A DNA stretch of 64,000 bases from Umbilicaria muhlenbergii (taxonomy: Eukaryota > Ascomycota > Lecanoromycetes > Umbilicariales > Umbilicariaceae). Positions 42,517-52,224 of this stretch are shown piece after piece; position 1 is the first letter of the stretch, and each line of letters opens with the position of its first letter. The stretch spans positions 3,146,474 through 3,210,473 of the forward strand of contig KK106981.1 in NCBI GenBank assembly GCA_000611775.1. Direction: 5' to 3'. A program made the position numbers and the translations under genes. The notes below the pieces were generated by a model. It saw only the letters and a program-made list of their open reading frames with translations. It did no database searches and was not told the origin of the DNA.

Positions 42517-43342
42517 AGAGAGGTTTCGCAACCACTTCTTCCGGCAATGTTAGGCATAGCGGCATAAAATTAGGGCGACGCCAGCGTCGCCCTAGGCCCT
42601 AAAGGGTAGTCACCACCGAAAAGGAGCGCTACCATAGCTAGCGCTCCTCTACAGGCACCTCTATGTGTTGCTTTAGGCTTAGTTTTAATGTAATTTGAAC
42701 CTCCATATGCTGCAGAGATTTTGTAACGCGTAGATAGCCATATTATAAATTAATTGAATAGAAATATGGATAGGTTTCTGCCTCCCATGAGCCCTGAGGA
42801 CTACGACCAGACCTCTCCGCCTGCCACACTGCTTGAATGGGGCGATTCTCCGCCGCCTGTAAGGGCTTCAGCACCCCCCCCCCTCTCCCACCTTCGAAGA
42901 CTGTCCTGGAGTCTCCTCGTCCAACGCAGGCTTTCGAACAGGCAACTAGAGCTTTTGGCATTAGACCAGGCATCGAGGTTAAAGGGGGCTCGGAGGTACT
43001 CAATTGGAGGCCTATACGCGTATGGAAGAAGGGGTCGTAGGCGTAGAGCACCCGCCAAAGTTGTACGGCAGCGGCGGCGGCGGCGAGCATCATCCCATAG
43101 GTGGGCAACAGTAAGAACAACAGCAAGAGCAGCAGCAGTCTTCCTACACTGTAGGGAAGCCATGAATTTGAATCTAAATACACGTATAAAGCAGGCGCCA
43201 ACGCGTACGCAAAGAAAGAAATTATATTGGCCTAATTCGGCCATGGCCGAGGGCGGCGATGACCTAACGTGAATAGGTCTAAAGCCTGCATATGAGGTGG
43301 TAGGGGGGGGTTTGAGGTGGCAGGGGGGTGCGAAACCTCTCT
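42517..43342. mobile_element. Inverted-repeat element with TAT target duplication (826 bp)
   Basis: Left end AGAGAGGTTTCGCAACC and the reverse complement of the right end AGAGAGGTTTCGCACCC match at 16 of 17 positions. TAT occurs at 42514-42516 and 43343-43345 as a likely target duplication. The element lies between two cluster genes. It includes two hairpins (42572-42593 and 42622-42648). Frames at 42743-43272 on both strands are GC-rich and lack a transposase signature, so the element appears non-autonomous. Confidence 0.65.
42572..42648. repeat. Two adjacent strong hairpins
   Basis: Hairpin 1: AGGGCGACGC-CA-GCGTCGCCCT (10-bp stem, 2-base loop, 42572-42593). Hairpin 2: AGGAGCGCTA, a 7-base loop, then TAGCGCTCCT (42622-42648). 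Both stems are perfect. They lie near the left end of the 42517-43342 element. Confidence 0.9.
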
Positions 43343-43345
43343 TAT

Positions 43346-43760
43346 ATAAGCTGGGCCCGTCTTATATGCGCTCGGTCAGCGTCGGCGAGCCCCGAGAAGG
43401 CTGAAGCTGGGGGCATTTATCTAAGCCCTGGTCTACGAGACTGCTGGCCTCGTAGGAGTTCTATACGCTCATCTTAACTAATTCAGTTCTATATTTGGAT
43501 AGAAAAATTGCGTTTGCTTGACCTCTAACCATCACTCTATCTAGCTTTACAGTTGTACGGAGTACGAACACGCACAGCGTCACATGACCTGCGAGGGAAC
43601 AGCCGAAATGTACCTTACTATTCCGGGTTTGCACTAGTGAGCGTGTAACATTACAGTTTTTCCAACCTCCAAAACTCCGAGTCTCCTTCGCTGCTACAGC
43701 CTATCTTTCGCCTCATCCTAGAGCTGATACTTGTGTTTGAGAAGAGGTTGACATTGCTCC
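43346..43760. other. Intergenic region right of the element
   Basis: It is the 3' flank of the oxygenase gene; no gene is supported. Confidence 0.45.
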
Positions 43761-44858
43761 TTAGCGCGCTCCCTCTGTCAGGCTGTGGCCAGCTGTATGT
43801 AGCTGTCTCACCCGCTGCTTCACGTGCGCGCCAGCTACCACCGGCTCATATCGCCTTGGCCTTTCCTCTGTGCAGCAGGCGTCCAGGGGTTGGATTACAA
43901 GCTCTGGGTTGAAATGCCCGAAAAAGGCAATCGAGTAACGGTCAGGGACAGCCCCCTCGCGACCTTGAGCGTCGGCTTTCCGAGGTGGCTCGATAACCCG
44001 GTGCTTGGTAGACTGCAAGTCTCCATTGAACAATCGAGAAAGTAGGTCACCGACTGTTTCTTGTCAGCCGGTTCACGCAAAGACAACGAATGAAGGGTAG
44101 GCATTCTTATTGCCCGCATGCTTACTGTTTACAACTGCGCAATTGGGCCTCCGAGGAACATACCGAAAAGTCCCGCTAGCATCGCAGACCTGCAAGCCTT
44201 CGCCGTCGTCGTTGAAGAGTAGGGTCATACAACCATAATCGGTATGTGTAGCAGCCCTGACACGGCTCTTGAATGACTCGGTTGTGGCTGCTGGGTAGTG
44301 TAACAATGTGCAGAAATGTTCTTTCTCATTGACATATGGCTTAAAGAAGTCCGTATCCAATCCGATACTTTCTGCAAGAGTGCTCAGCAGTACGAGAAGC
44401 ACCTCGTGACATCTGTTGAAAAAAGCGTTGAGATCCTGCCGAAGTCCCGATGAATTTTGGGGCCATTGGTTTTCTCTTTCGCCATCTTCCTCGCGGTAAA
44501 TACCAAAGAATTCTTTCATATCAGCGGTATCGGGATGGGCGGACAGACGTGCAGGCGAGGACCAGCCTTGACTCGGCCCTCTAGGTCGATCTAGCCGGCC
44601 CAGAACAGCCATTTTCTCAGACTCGGGCTTGTCGAAGAATCGCTTCGCATGGGAGAACAAATCCTTTACAGCAGCCGGCGAGACTCCAGGATTCTCAAGG
44701 TAAACGAAGCCGACGTCCCTCAAAGCATGGTACAGCTTCTGCTTCTCCTGCTTGCTGATTGTCGCAGTACCTGGATTGTCCGCTCCCTCTGAACCGACAA
44801 TCTTGGCGAAGTCAATGACCGGGAGGTTGGCTTCGTGAGCTCGAGCCATCGTCGACAT
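43761..44858 (-). CDS. 2-oxoglutarate/Fe(II)-dependent oxygenase (isopenicillin N synthase-like)
   Basis: Two exons (44858-44126 and 44053-43761; GTAAGC donor) give 341 residues. The N-terminal DIOX_N part has LPVIDFAKIVG, HALRDVGFVYLENPGVSPAA and LFSHAKRFFDKP. The catalytic jelly roll carries the iron ligands H205 and D207 in ATHTDYGCMTLLFNDDGEGL, then NIGDLLSRLFNGDLQSTKHR with the second His, and DRYSIAFF with the Arg that should bind 2-oxoglutarate. All catalytic residues are present, so it is probably active. Such enzymes hydroxylate, desaturate or cyclise small molecules. It is divergent from the AMP-ligase gene and probably acts on the same product line. Confidence 0.93.
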
Positions 44859-45724
44859 GGGGACTTAACGATGTAGGCTGATGCTTTGGGTTATTACTTT
44901 TACTCCTTCAATGGACGCGTGGAAGACATCTCAGATCGTTGCACTCCGGAAATATCAATTATGAAACCATGTTACACCGGAGATGTAGTGTCACACATCT
45001 CCGTTTTGCCTTACAGAACAGTTTCTTCCGGAGGATTACATATGGATTTCTGCAGTCGAAGTCACACTGCGAACGTCGCAAGGCTTATCGAGCGAGGCTA
45101 GAAGTCTCTCCCGACCCAAACCGCTGTTCTGTACTGCCACTCTTATGCAGGCTTTCATGCAACTCTTCGTCGAACCGCATTTTGCCAGAGTCCGCATACA
45201 CCGCTACAGCGTTACCTGTAGGATTCCGGAGCGAGTTGGACTTGGACACCTACATATTGATGACAGAGCTAACAAAGGATTCCGTAGGATTCTGCGCTAG
45301 TCGCAAGCACCTTAACCTTACAGTGGCTATCCAAGCAACATTTTTGCCTCGAATCATGTGATACGGCAGACTATCATTCCCTCTATCCTCTTTTTTCTGT
45401 TTGTTAATTGAGTTGAGAGGGTGTGCTGACTGGGCCCTTGTTCTCTCAGACACACTCAGCTTGTCTGGAAAATCCCCTGTTAGCACATGGATCTATTGCC
45501 AGGTTCTTCGCCGTGTAGTGTTTTGCCTTGTCACTGGTTAGAGAGGGATTCTGTGGAGCTTACTGAGAAGCGCTTTGTATCGGCTTATAGAATGGTGGGG
45601 TTCAATATAATGGCAATATGGATCTCATATTTTCCCTTAACTTGAGGGCTTTCTGACTTGCAATTGAGGCTCTGCAATTCATCTATTGCGCTTGGGTTCA
45701 TCAAACTCCAAATTGGCAGCCACA
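44859..45724. promoter_or_regulatory. Divergent promoter: oxygenase / AMP-ligase, CCGGAG-rich
   Basis: The 866-bp gap contains four copies of CCGGAG or its complement: 44944-44949, 44977-44982, 45028-45033 and 45226-45231. Three of these are within the palindromic core TCCGGA. Zn2Cys6 regulators bind CGG half-sites, and one is encoded 7 kb away. Binding by that factor is inferred. Confidence 0.5.
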
Positions 45725-47436
45725 ATGGTGGTGTTTCACTCCCAGCTACCAAATATCGCACCGCCCTCTGATGATGTATTCAACTACATTTTCAGCCACC
45801 GCAGGGATTATCCTCATGATCGTGTCCTTTATCGAGCGGACGGCAGCGATGAAACATTGAATGTCACTCAACTTGAGGAAAGAAGCCGTCAGTTTGCACA
45901 TGTACTCGTCACACACCATGGTGTAGCTCGAGAGGATGTGGTAGCGATTCTGGCGTCTGATACTGTACGTTGAAGCACAGGGCTGCTCCTGATGTCTACG
46001 CTAATCCGGCGAAGGTCGAATATCCCATAGCGTACTTCGGTATCCTCGCTGCGGGTGCAACGGTCGAGTTGATACCGGTACAAGTAGGGCTAAGTGCGAG
46101 TGATGTTCTTGCTCGCGTAAAACAGGCCGAGGCAAAATTGCTTATTACCGATTCACCATTGCTTGAGCTTGCAGAGAAGGCATCCCGGCAGTCAGACACG
46201 CTGCCCTTACTCGTCCTTGACGGATCATACTTGCAGCTCAAAGGTGTTGGTGATGGAGGTGCCAAGTTTGAGGGATTTGAGCTCAAAACTCCGGCAGAGG
46301 CAGAATCACACGTTGCCTTTGTCAATCGTACAAGTGGTTCCACAGGCAATATGAAGACCGTTTTGACTACACACGCTCACTTCATCGCTGTCATGCAGTC
46401 AACTCTATATACGATACCAGCCAATACGGATCCCGACCGTGATGTATGGCTTTCCTCTCTTTCCTTGGGCTTCTTCATCAACGCAAAGCTTCACATGGGA
46501 CTGAACCTTCTTCTTGGTATCCCTGTGGTCTTGACGAAAGCTCCATTCGATGATACATCGCTCGGTCTTATTGAACGGTACCGAATTACGTTCTTGTTCA
46601 TCCCGCCTCCGGTAGCCGCTAAGATAGCCAAGATTGAGAGTCAAGTCAACAGCCCGGATGTTAGCAGCATCAAATGGCTCCTCTCGGCTGGAGCGCCAAT
46701 GCACGAAGGGCTTCAACTAGCTATCTCGAAGAAACTCAATGGCGTACATCTGGATCTCGAATGGGGAACCACAGAAACGCTTCTGATCGCAATACAAATG
46801 GACGGGAAAGCCTCGCCTCAGGGATCTAGCGGCGTCCTTGTCAACAGCATGGAGGCCAAGGTCATTGACATTGAGACTGGCGAAGAGCTCGAGGCCTATC
46901 AGAAGGGCGAAATTCTGGTTCGAAATTGCGCCTGTCGGTTTGCGGGTTACAAAGCAAACGAGATCGCAAACAGGGCAGCCTTCGATCAAGACGGCTGGTA
47001 CCACAGTGGCGATTTCGGCTATCTGGACCACGCCTGCAACGTCTTCATCACCGATCGTCTGAAAGAACTCATCCGGGTTGGGGGCGGATACGGCGTCCAT
47101 ATTTCGGCCACGGAGCTCGAAGCGGTCCTATTCGAGCATCCGGCCGTTGCGCAAGTGGTCGTCACGGGCTGCTATGACGCGCGGACGGCGTACGAACATC
47201 CCACTGCTTTCGTCGTGCTGAAACCGCAGTTCGTGGATGATCGATTCGACGCGCTGAAAAGCATCGAGAGGTGGGCTGTGGAGCGGCTTCAGGGGTTGCA
47301 GCAGCTGTCGGGGGGGATTGTTTTCGTGTCGAAGTTTCCGCTCGTGGGGTTCAAGATTGATCGCAGGACGCTGAAGGGTTTAGTGAATCAAGACTGGCTT
47401 GGAACGGAAGTGCCTCGCTACATTGAGGTGTTGTGA
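45725..47436 (+). CDS. AMP-forming acyl/aryl-CoA ligase (ANL superfamily)
   Basis: Two exons (45725-45964, 46015-47436; 50-nt intron with GCTAAT branch site) give 553 residues. The A3 core reads NRTSGSTGNMKTV instead of the usual (Y/F)TSG(S/T)TGxPKGV; the phosphate-loop TSGSTG and the Lys remain. Later cores are WLLSAGAPMHEG, DLEWGTTET (A5), GWYHSGDFGYLD (A7), FITDRLKELIRVGGGYGVHI (A8) and VGFKIDRRTLKG (A10, catalytic Lys kept). The closest layout is that of 4-coumarate-CoA ligase-like enzymes, which activate aromatic or fatty acids as adenylates. No carrier-protein domain is fused. Next to a DAHP synthase gene, an aromatic acid is a reasonable guess for the substrate. Confidence 0.92.
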
Positions 47437-49507
47437 GGGTGGCTGGCTTGTTGACGGGCAGTCAGCTACGCTTGGGCCTCAGTCATATCTAGGCTCATTT
47501 AGGTGGGGTGTGAGCCACGAGCGCCATCATTACCACATCACTATTTAGCTTTAGGAGGATGACGCCTGTGCTCAATGACCTGTCTCATAGATACATGTAG
47601 TAAAGGAATAGCAAATAAGCTTAAAAGCTAAACAACGTCACAACGTTAGTAGAAATAGGGAAATACTTTGTTATAAAACAGTAGATCTAGTTAAGATTTT
47701 TCACGCTGCAATTGAATGTTCTACAAAATCTCTGGCCGTTATGAAGATTCTGATTTGTTTTGCTGCCCGCGAGCCTGCTCAAACGGAGGAAAGGGGGGGC
47801 GAGGTTCAGCAGAGGCGGCAGTGAGTTATTTCTTAGATATGTTGAACTTGAAAAAGCATGAAATAACCCCCCTCTGAAATGTCACCTTCTCCAAAGCCTT
47901 CTCAAATGTCCCCTCAAATGCCTTCCCGAATGCCTTGAAGGTAGGTGAATTTCTAGCGGTGGGACGGCGTCAGCTGCTCAGCGAAATAAATTAGCACGGA
48001 GGCGGGCTGGCTTACCCTAGGAATGTGGCGCCAACTACCCGAAGTTGGTTTAGATGTGGGTGTGACTGCCCGTAGACAAGCCGGAGGGTGGGGGTTTGCC
48101 ACGCTTACTTGAGTCACGGACCTGTTTCTCTTTTCGGTGGTAGATTGTAACACAGAATCCTTCTAAGAACACAAATACATTCTAAGAGCGCGGCAACAGT
48201 GACGCTGACTCTACAGTGGTTCGGAGAGTGTATAATCCTTGAGGAATGCAGTGCCATGCCATGCCATGCAATGCAATGCAATGCAACGCAGTAAATCGGG
48301 TCAACAAAAGCGGCTGCTTGTTCAGGGTGCTGAGCCTTGACAAGTCACTAGTCAATCATTCCCCACAATTTTAGTGTATCTAAATCCTTGAGATGAATAG
48401 ATCTATCTTTGTTGAATTTATTCAACGGATTGACTGGAGTTCGATTGCTACGAAAAGTGGTGCGAATATATAGAGGGGGGGATGCCAAGCCACTAAGCAG
48501 GCGACAGTGAAAACTCAACAGTCTTAAGCAGGTACCTTAGTGTTCTGAAGAGCTCACACCTAATCATTGTGCAGGCTACCTTAGGTAGACTGAACTTTTA
48601 GTAGTCACGCTGATCTCACTAGTCCGGAGTAATCCATGAGGCTGATGTGCAAGGATGAGGTAGAGAACCGTGAGAACCACTCATTCTTTTCAGAGATTAA
48701 TCCTAAGGTACTTCAGAGACTTACGTCAGCCCCAGCCCAGCCGCCTCCCTGCAGTGTTGTAATGGGACAATTATTTAGAGGCCAAATAAATGTATTATTG
48801 CGCTTGCTAAATATCGGTCCAATATTGAATAAATGAACGTAAGGAAGAAAGCAGAAACTCAAGGCTTTCGAGCCGTTAATATACATGTTTAGGAGCTTTT
48901 CGCTAAGCCTAGACATAAGTACGCCTATGACGTGACTGCTTTTCCCGCTAGAGCCCCTGCCCCAAACCCCTGCCCCAATGACGTCTGCTCGGCGGCGAAT
49001 CGGCGAATTTCAACATGCAGGGCTACCTAGATCCTTAAACTGGCTTGATTAGGCTTGACTAATGTAGACAAATCAGAACACAGTGTGACGATGGCTTCAG
49101 GCAACAGGCGTTATCACATACAGTCTGACATGCGTTGAAGATCCAGGCGTACTGTGCCGTGCCGGAGTAAATGTAGGCAAAAAATCAGATCATGGGACTG
49201 GAGACGCTAGTCACCACGCTCCGCTGTATGGCGTGGAGACCATGACAGGAGTTCCGGTCCCATCATATGAAACCCTCTTGTGACTGTCTCTGGGAGTCAC
49301 TGGATGACTGTGCTTGACTTCCTGAGTAGGTTCAAACACGCAACCAGAGCCGAGCGTGCCTCTCAGGCTTCTCAAAACACAGTCACAAGACCTACCATGG
49401 CTCTTATCACAGTAAGGTCAGTCTCGATTTAGTTGAGTTCATCAAAGCTAAACTGGAAAAAGGACTTCACTTACACCAAGCAACTCCAAGTATCTGTCGA
49501 AAAAATA
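47437..49507. other. 2-kb AT-rich intergenic region upstream of the DAHP synthase
   Basis: No gene is supported. Parts (47580-47720, 48360-48480, 48740-48850) are AT-rich, possibly decayed repeats. The segment 47862-47945 repeats CAAATG-CC words. CCGGAG occurs at 48624-48629 and 49162-49167. Direct copies of CCCCTGCCCCAA lie near 48955-48977. Confidence 0.45.
48252..48288. repeat. ATGCC/ATGCA pentamer microsatellite
   Basis: About seven tandem pentamers that change from ATGCC to ATGCA units. Confidence 0.9.
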
Positions 49508-50902
49508 ATGGAGCCGGATGTAGCGGACATAAATCATCTCAGTCAATGGTCACCAGATTCGTGGCAGTCAAAGTCATTTTCTCAAGAGATCGTTTATTCC
49601 GATTTAGCCGAGCTACAGCAAGTTTGTGATAGACTTCGCTCCATGCCATCACTTGTCGCACCTGCACGTATCGACCATGCTCGGAATAGACTTGCGGACG
49701 TCGCCAGCGGCAAGGTCTTCATCATCCAAGGCGGCGATTGCGCGGAGAGTTTCGATGACGTCCGCTATGATGTTGTTAGTACGAAGAGGACGCTTTTGGC
49801 GAAGCAGCATCAGATACTGCAGTCGTGTCTTGGAAAACCAATTGTAGAGATTGGGCGGATTGCTGGCCAATATGCCAAACCACGCTCTGCGGTATCGGAA
49901 ACCCTATCATGCGGCACGGTTATCGGAACATTTCGGGGACACAATGTCAACTCTGCGGATCCCAAGGACAGGCTGCCAGACCCTGAGAGACTGCTCATTG
50001 GGTATCATCTAGCAGCAGCTACGCTTGGATATCTCCATGTTTTTGAAAAGAGAAACGTCCAGCCCGTGACTTTGAACTCGATGTTAGACAAGACTGCTGG
50101 CAGAGATTTCTTCACCTCGCACGAAGCTCTCAACCTCCCCTTAGAATCAGCGCTTACGAAAGATCGGTACAACACCTCGGCCGAGTTCCTATGGATTGGA
50201 GAACGGACCCGCGCCACTAGCGGCGCGCATGTTGAATATATCCGTGGTCTGCGCAACCCAGTTGGTATCAAGCTGGGACCGACCACCGACCCCGCAGAGC
50301 TGATGAATCTGCTCAATATCCTTTGTCCAGACCACGAGGTCGGAAAGGTAACCCTCATCACACGTTTCGGATATTTGAATGTCGAAAGCTGCCTGCCAAA
50401 GCTTGTCCACGCTGTCAAAAGTAGCGGCCACCACCCAGTCTGGATGTGCGACCCGTGCCACGGAAACACTCTTACAACAAATAGAGGAATCAAGACGCGC
50501 TTGGTCAAATCTATCATAGCGGAGGCAAAGAAGACGTTCGTCGTCCATCAAGAATGCGGTAGTTCCCTTGGCGGCTTGCACCTCGAGCAGACGGGCGAAG
50601 ATGTAACCGAATGCGTCGACAGCCTGCTCTCCTTAGACACCGAATTTCCGCGATATCAATCGTTGTGCGATCCAAGACTGTCACCTCGTCAGGCTCTTCA
50701 TGTGGTGCAAAAATTCGCAACTTTTGCGCAGAAGTACAGCAGTGCATTGAAACAAGCCCGACCACATGAGGCCAACGGCGCAGAATCATATCTAGAGACT
50801 GGAGTTTCGAGATTATCTAAACTTACGACAGCTCTGACGGCTTTGAGTGTTGAGCAGCCGATGATGTCAAACCCACACGCGGTTGTTCAATCCGTTGTCT
50901 AG
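49508..50902 (+). CDS. Class-II DAHP synthase (3-deoxy-7-phosphoheptulonate synthase)
   Basis: First step of the shikimate pathway: phosphoenolpyruvate plus erythrose 4-phosphate. From ATG 49508 the protein has 464 residues, the usual class-II length. Metal ligands are all visible: Cys in IIQGGDCAESFDD, His in CDPCHGNT, Glu in GGLHLEQTGEDVTEC and Asp in CDPRLSP. Substrate motifs are GRIAGQYAKPRS, TFRGHNVN, FLWIGERTRATSGAHVEYIR and NPVGIKLGPT. The usual DPMHGN reads DPCHGN. The frame is open upstream to 49433 but has no ATG there; an ATG at 49396 would need a 21-nt intron, so I use 49508. Yeast housekeeping enzymes (Aro3/Aro4) are class I. A class-II copy among tailoring genes suggests a dedicated supply of aromatic precursor. 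Confidence 0.93.
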   Translation: MEPDVADINHLSQWSPDSWQSKSFSQEIVYSDLAELQQVCDRLRSMPSLVAPARIDHARNRLADVASGKVFIIQGGDCAESFDDVRYDVVSTKRTLLAKQHQILQSCLGKPIVEIGRIAGQYAKPRSAVSETLSCGTVIGTFRGHNVNSADPKDRLPDPERLLIGYHLAAATLGYLHVFEKRNVQPVTLNSMLDKTAGRDFFTSHEALNLPLESALTKDRYNTSAEFLWIGERTRATSGAHVEYIRGLRNPVGIKLGPTTDPAELMNLLNILCPDHEVGKVTLITRFGYLNVESCLPKLVHAVKSSGHHPVWMCDPCHGNTLTTNRGIKTRLVKSIIAEAKKTFVVHQECGSSLGGLHLEQTGEDVTECVDSLLSLDTEFPRYQSLCDPRLSPRQALHVVQKFATFAQKYSSALKQARPHEANGAESYLETGVSRLSKLTTALTALSVEQPMMSNPHAVVQSVV

Positions 50903-52224
50903 GGTGAACAACGGTGGGGCTTTGATAATCGATGGCATCGAATATAGACTGGAGGATGATAGTGCCGAGAATGTCAGCCTAGAGCGTCCTTGCCAGCTGT
51001 CAAGGTTCGGGTTTTCGCGTCGAAGTGGAATCGGTTTGTGGGCGGATGAGTCAATCGCTTTGCAATAGACTTCGATATATGAGCTCGCATTCTCGCATTA
51101 AATATACTGAAAGATGCCAATCGATAAGATCACAAAGGTGCTTGCATTGCATTGTCGTTTCATCATTGGCGCAGACATCAAGGTGGAAAGCTCTTTTGAC
51201 ACATTACTCACATCTACAAGGCCATTCAATTTTTCCTTCTTATATCAACTTCGCAGGGGGTCCTTGCTGCGGCTGAGATGAATCGGTGGCCAGCATTGAA
51301 CGTCAGAAGCCAGCCTCAAGATCTGAGCAGTAGAAGAAGCAAAGCAGATGCATCAAACAGAATCCTGTGAAGGAGATGACGTGATTCTGATTACATGTAC
51401 CTTGAGGTCTGCAAAGCAATTTGTTGGCGTTCACACTAGTGCAAGTTTGGCTAGCGACCATCTCATGCGACGCAGCACCTACAAGTTCGGGTCGAGCCGG
51501 TAATCTATCTGCCATCACAGGCAGAACGCTAGCCAAACTTGACCGTAGGGTGACATAACATAATCGATCCGCTGGTTTTTGTTCGAGACTGCTTATTACC
51601 TCGTAAAAGCTCGATGTTGCTTGCGCACTGACACGAGCAATTGCCATCCATACCTTGTCACTCCAAATGTGTGGAAAGCTGGACGATCTCATAGGACAAG
51701 AAGGGACGGTCAACACCTCGTAAGGATTCACCGGCTCAGGCACAAGCTACCCAGCAGTGTTGTAAATATCGATAACGAAATCCACCCCGAAATCACCCCG
51801 AAATCACCCCGACAAGCGACTGCCGTAAGCCGACAGCGCCTAAATTCAACAAGCAGAGCGCCACTAGTAGGCATCCGAATCCCATGTCAGCGTGGCGCAC
51901 AAAAATCCCTTTTTCAACCCCTCGCCTGCCTCAGACCCTGAACCACAGCTAGCGCACTCGCTGGGCTTGACATCGGAGCCTTGCTATCCTTCAACTCCTC
52001 TCAAGTCAATCTGGCCTTACAGGGACTCATGCCACATCATACTGAAGTGCACTACTGTCGCCCTGTTCATTGCCCCGGATGCCACTTGGTGCTGCCGGTC
52101 TTCAACACAAAGAGTGAGGTTGCCAGTCGATGATAAGGCTCACGTACCGATGACAAGTCCTCCTTATCAGGGTGCAGCGGCTGCTAACAATACCCTAGCG
52201 AACTCTTTTTACCCGGTCGCTTGA
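50903..52224. other. Intergenic region upstream of the transcription factor
   Basis: No gene is supported. A minus frame at 51303-51743 (starting at GTG) looks partly protein-like (FPHIWSDKVWMAIARVSAQA) and may be a relic. Near 51779-51810 the words CACCCCGAAAT are repeated. Confidence 0.4.

Noticed and set aside
42754-43272. 172-residue frame and its antisense partners
   Set aside because: Lies inside the 42517-43342 element, GC-rich in all frames, Arg-rich without a known domain.
51303-51743. 146-residue minus-strand frame upstream of the transcription factor
   Set aside because: Starts at GTG and no family was recognised; kept only as a possible relic.
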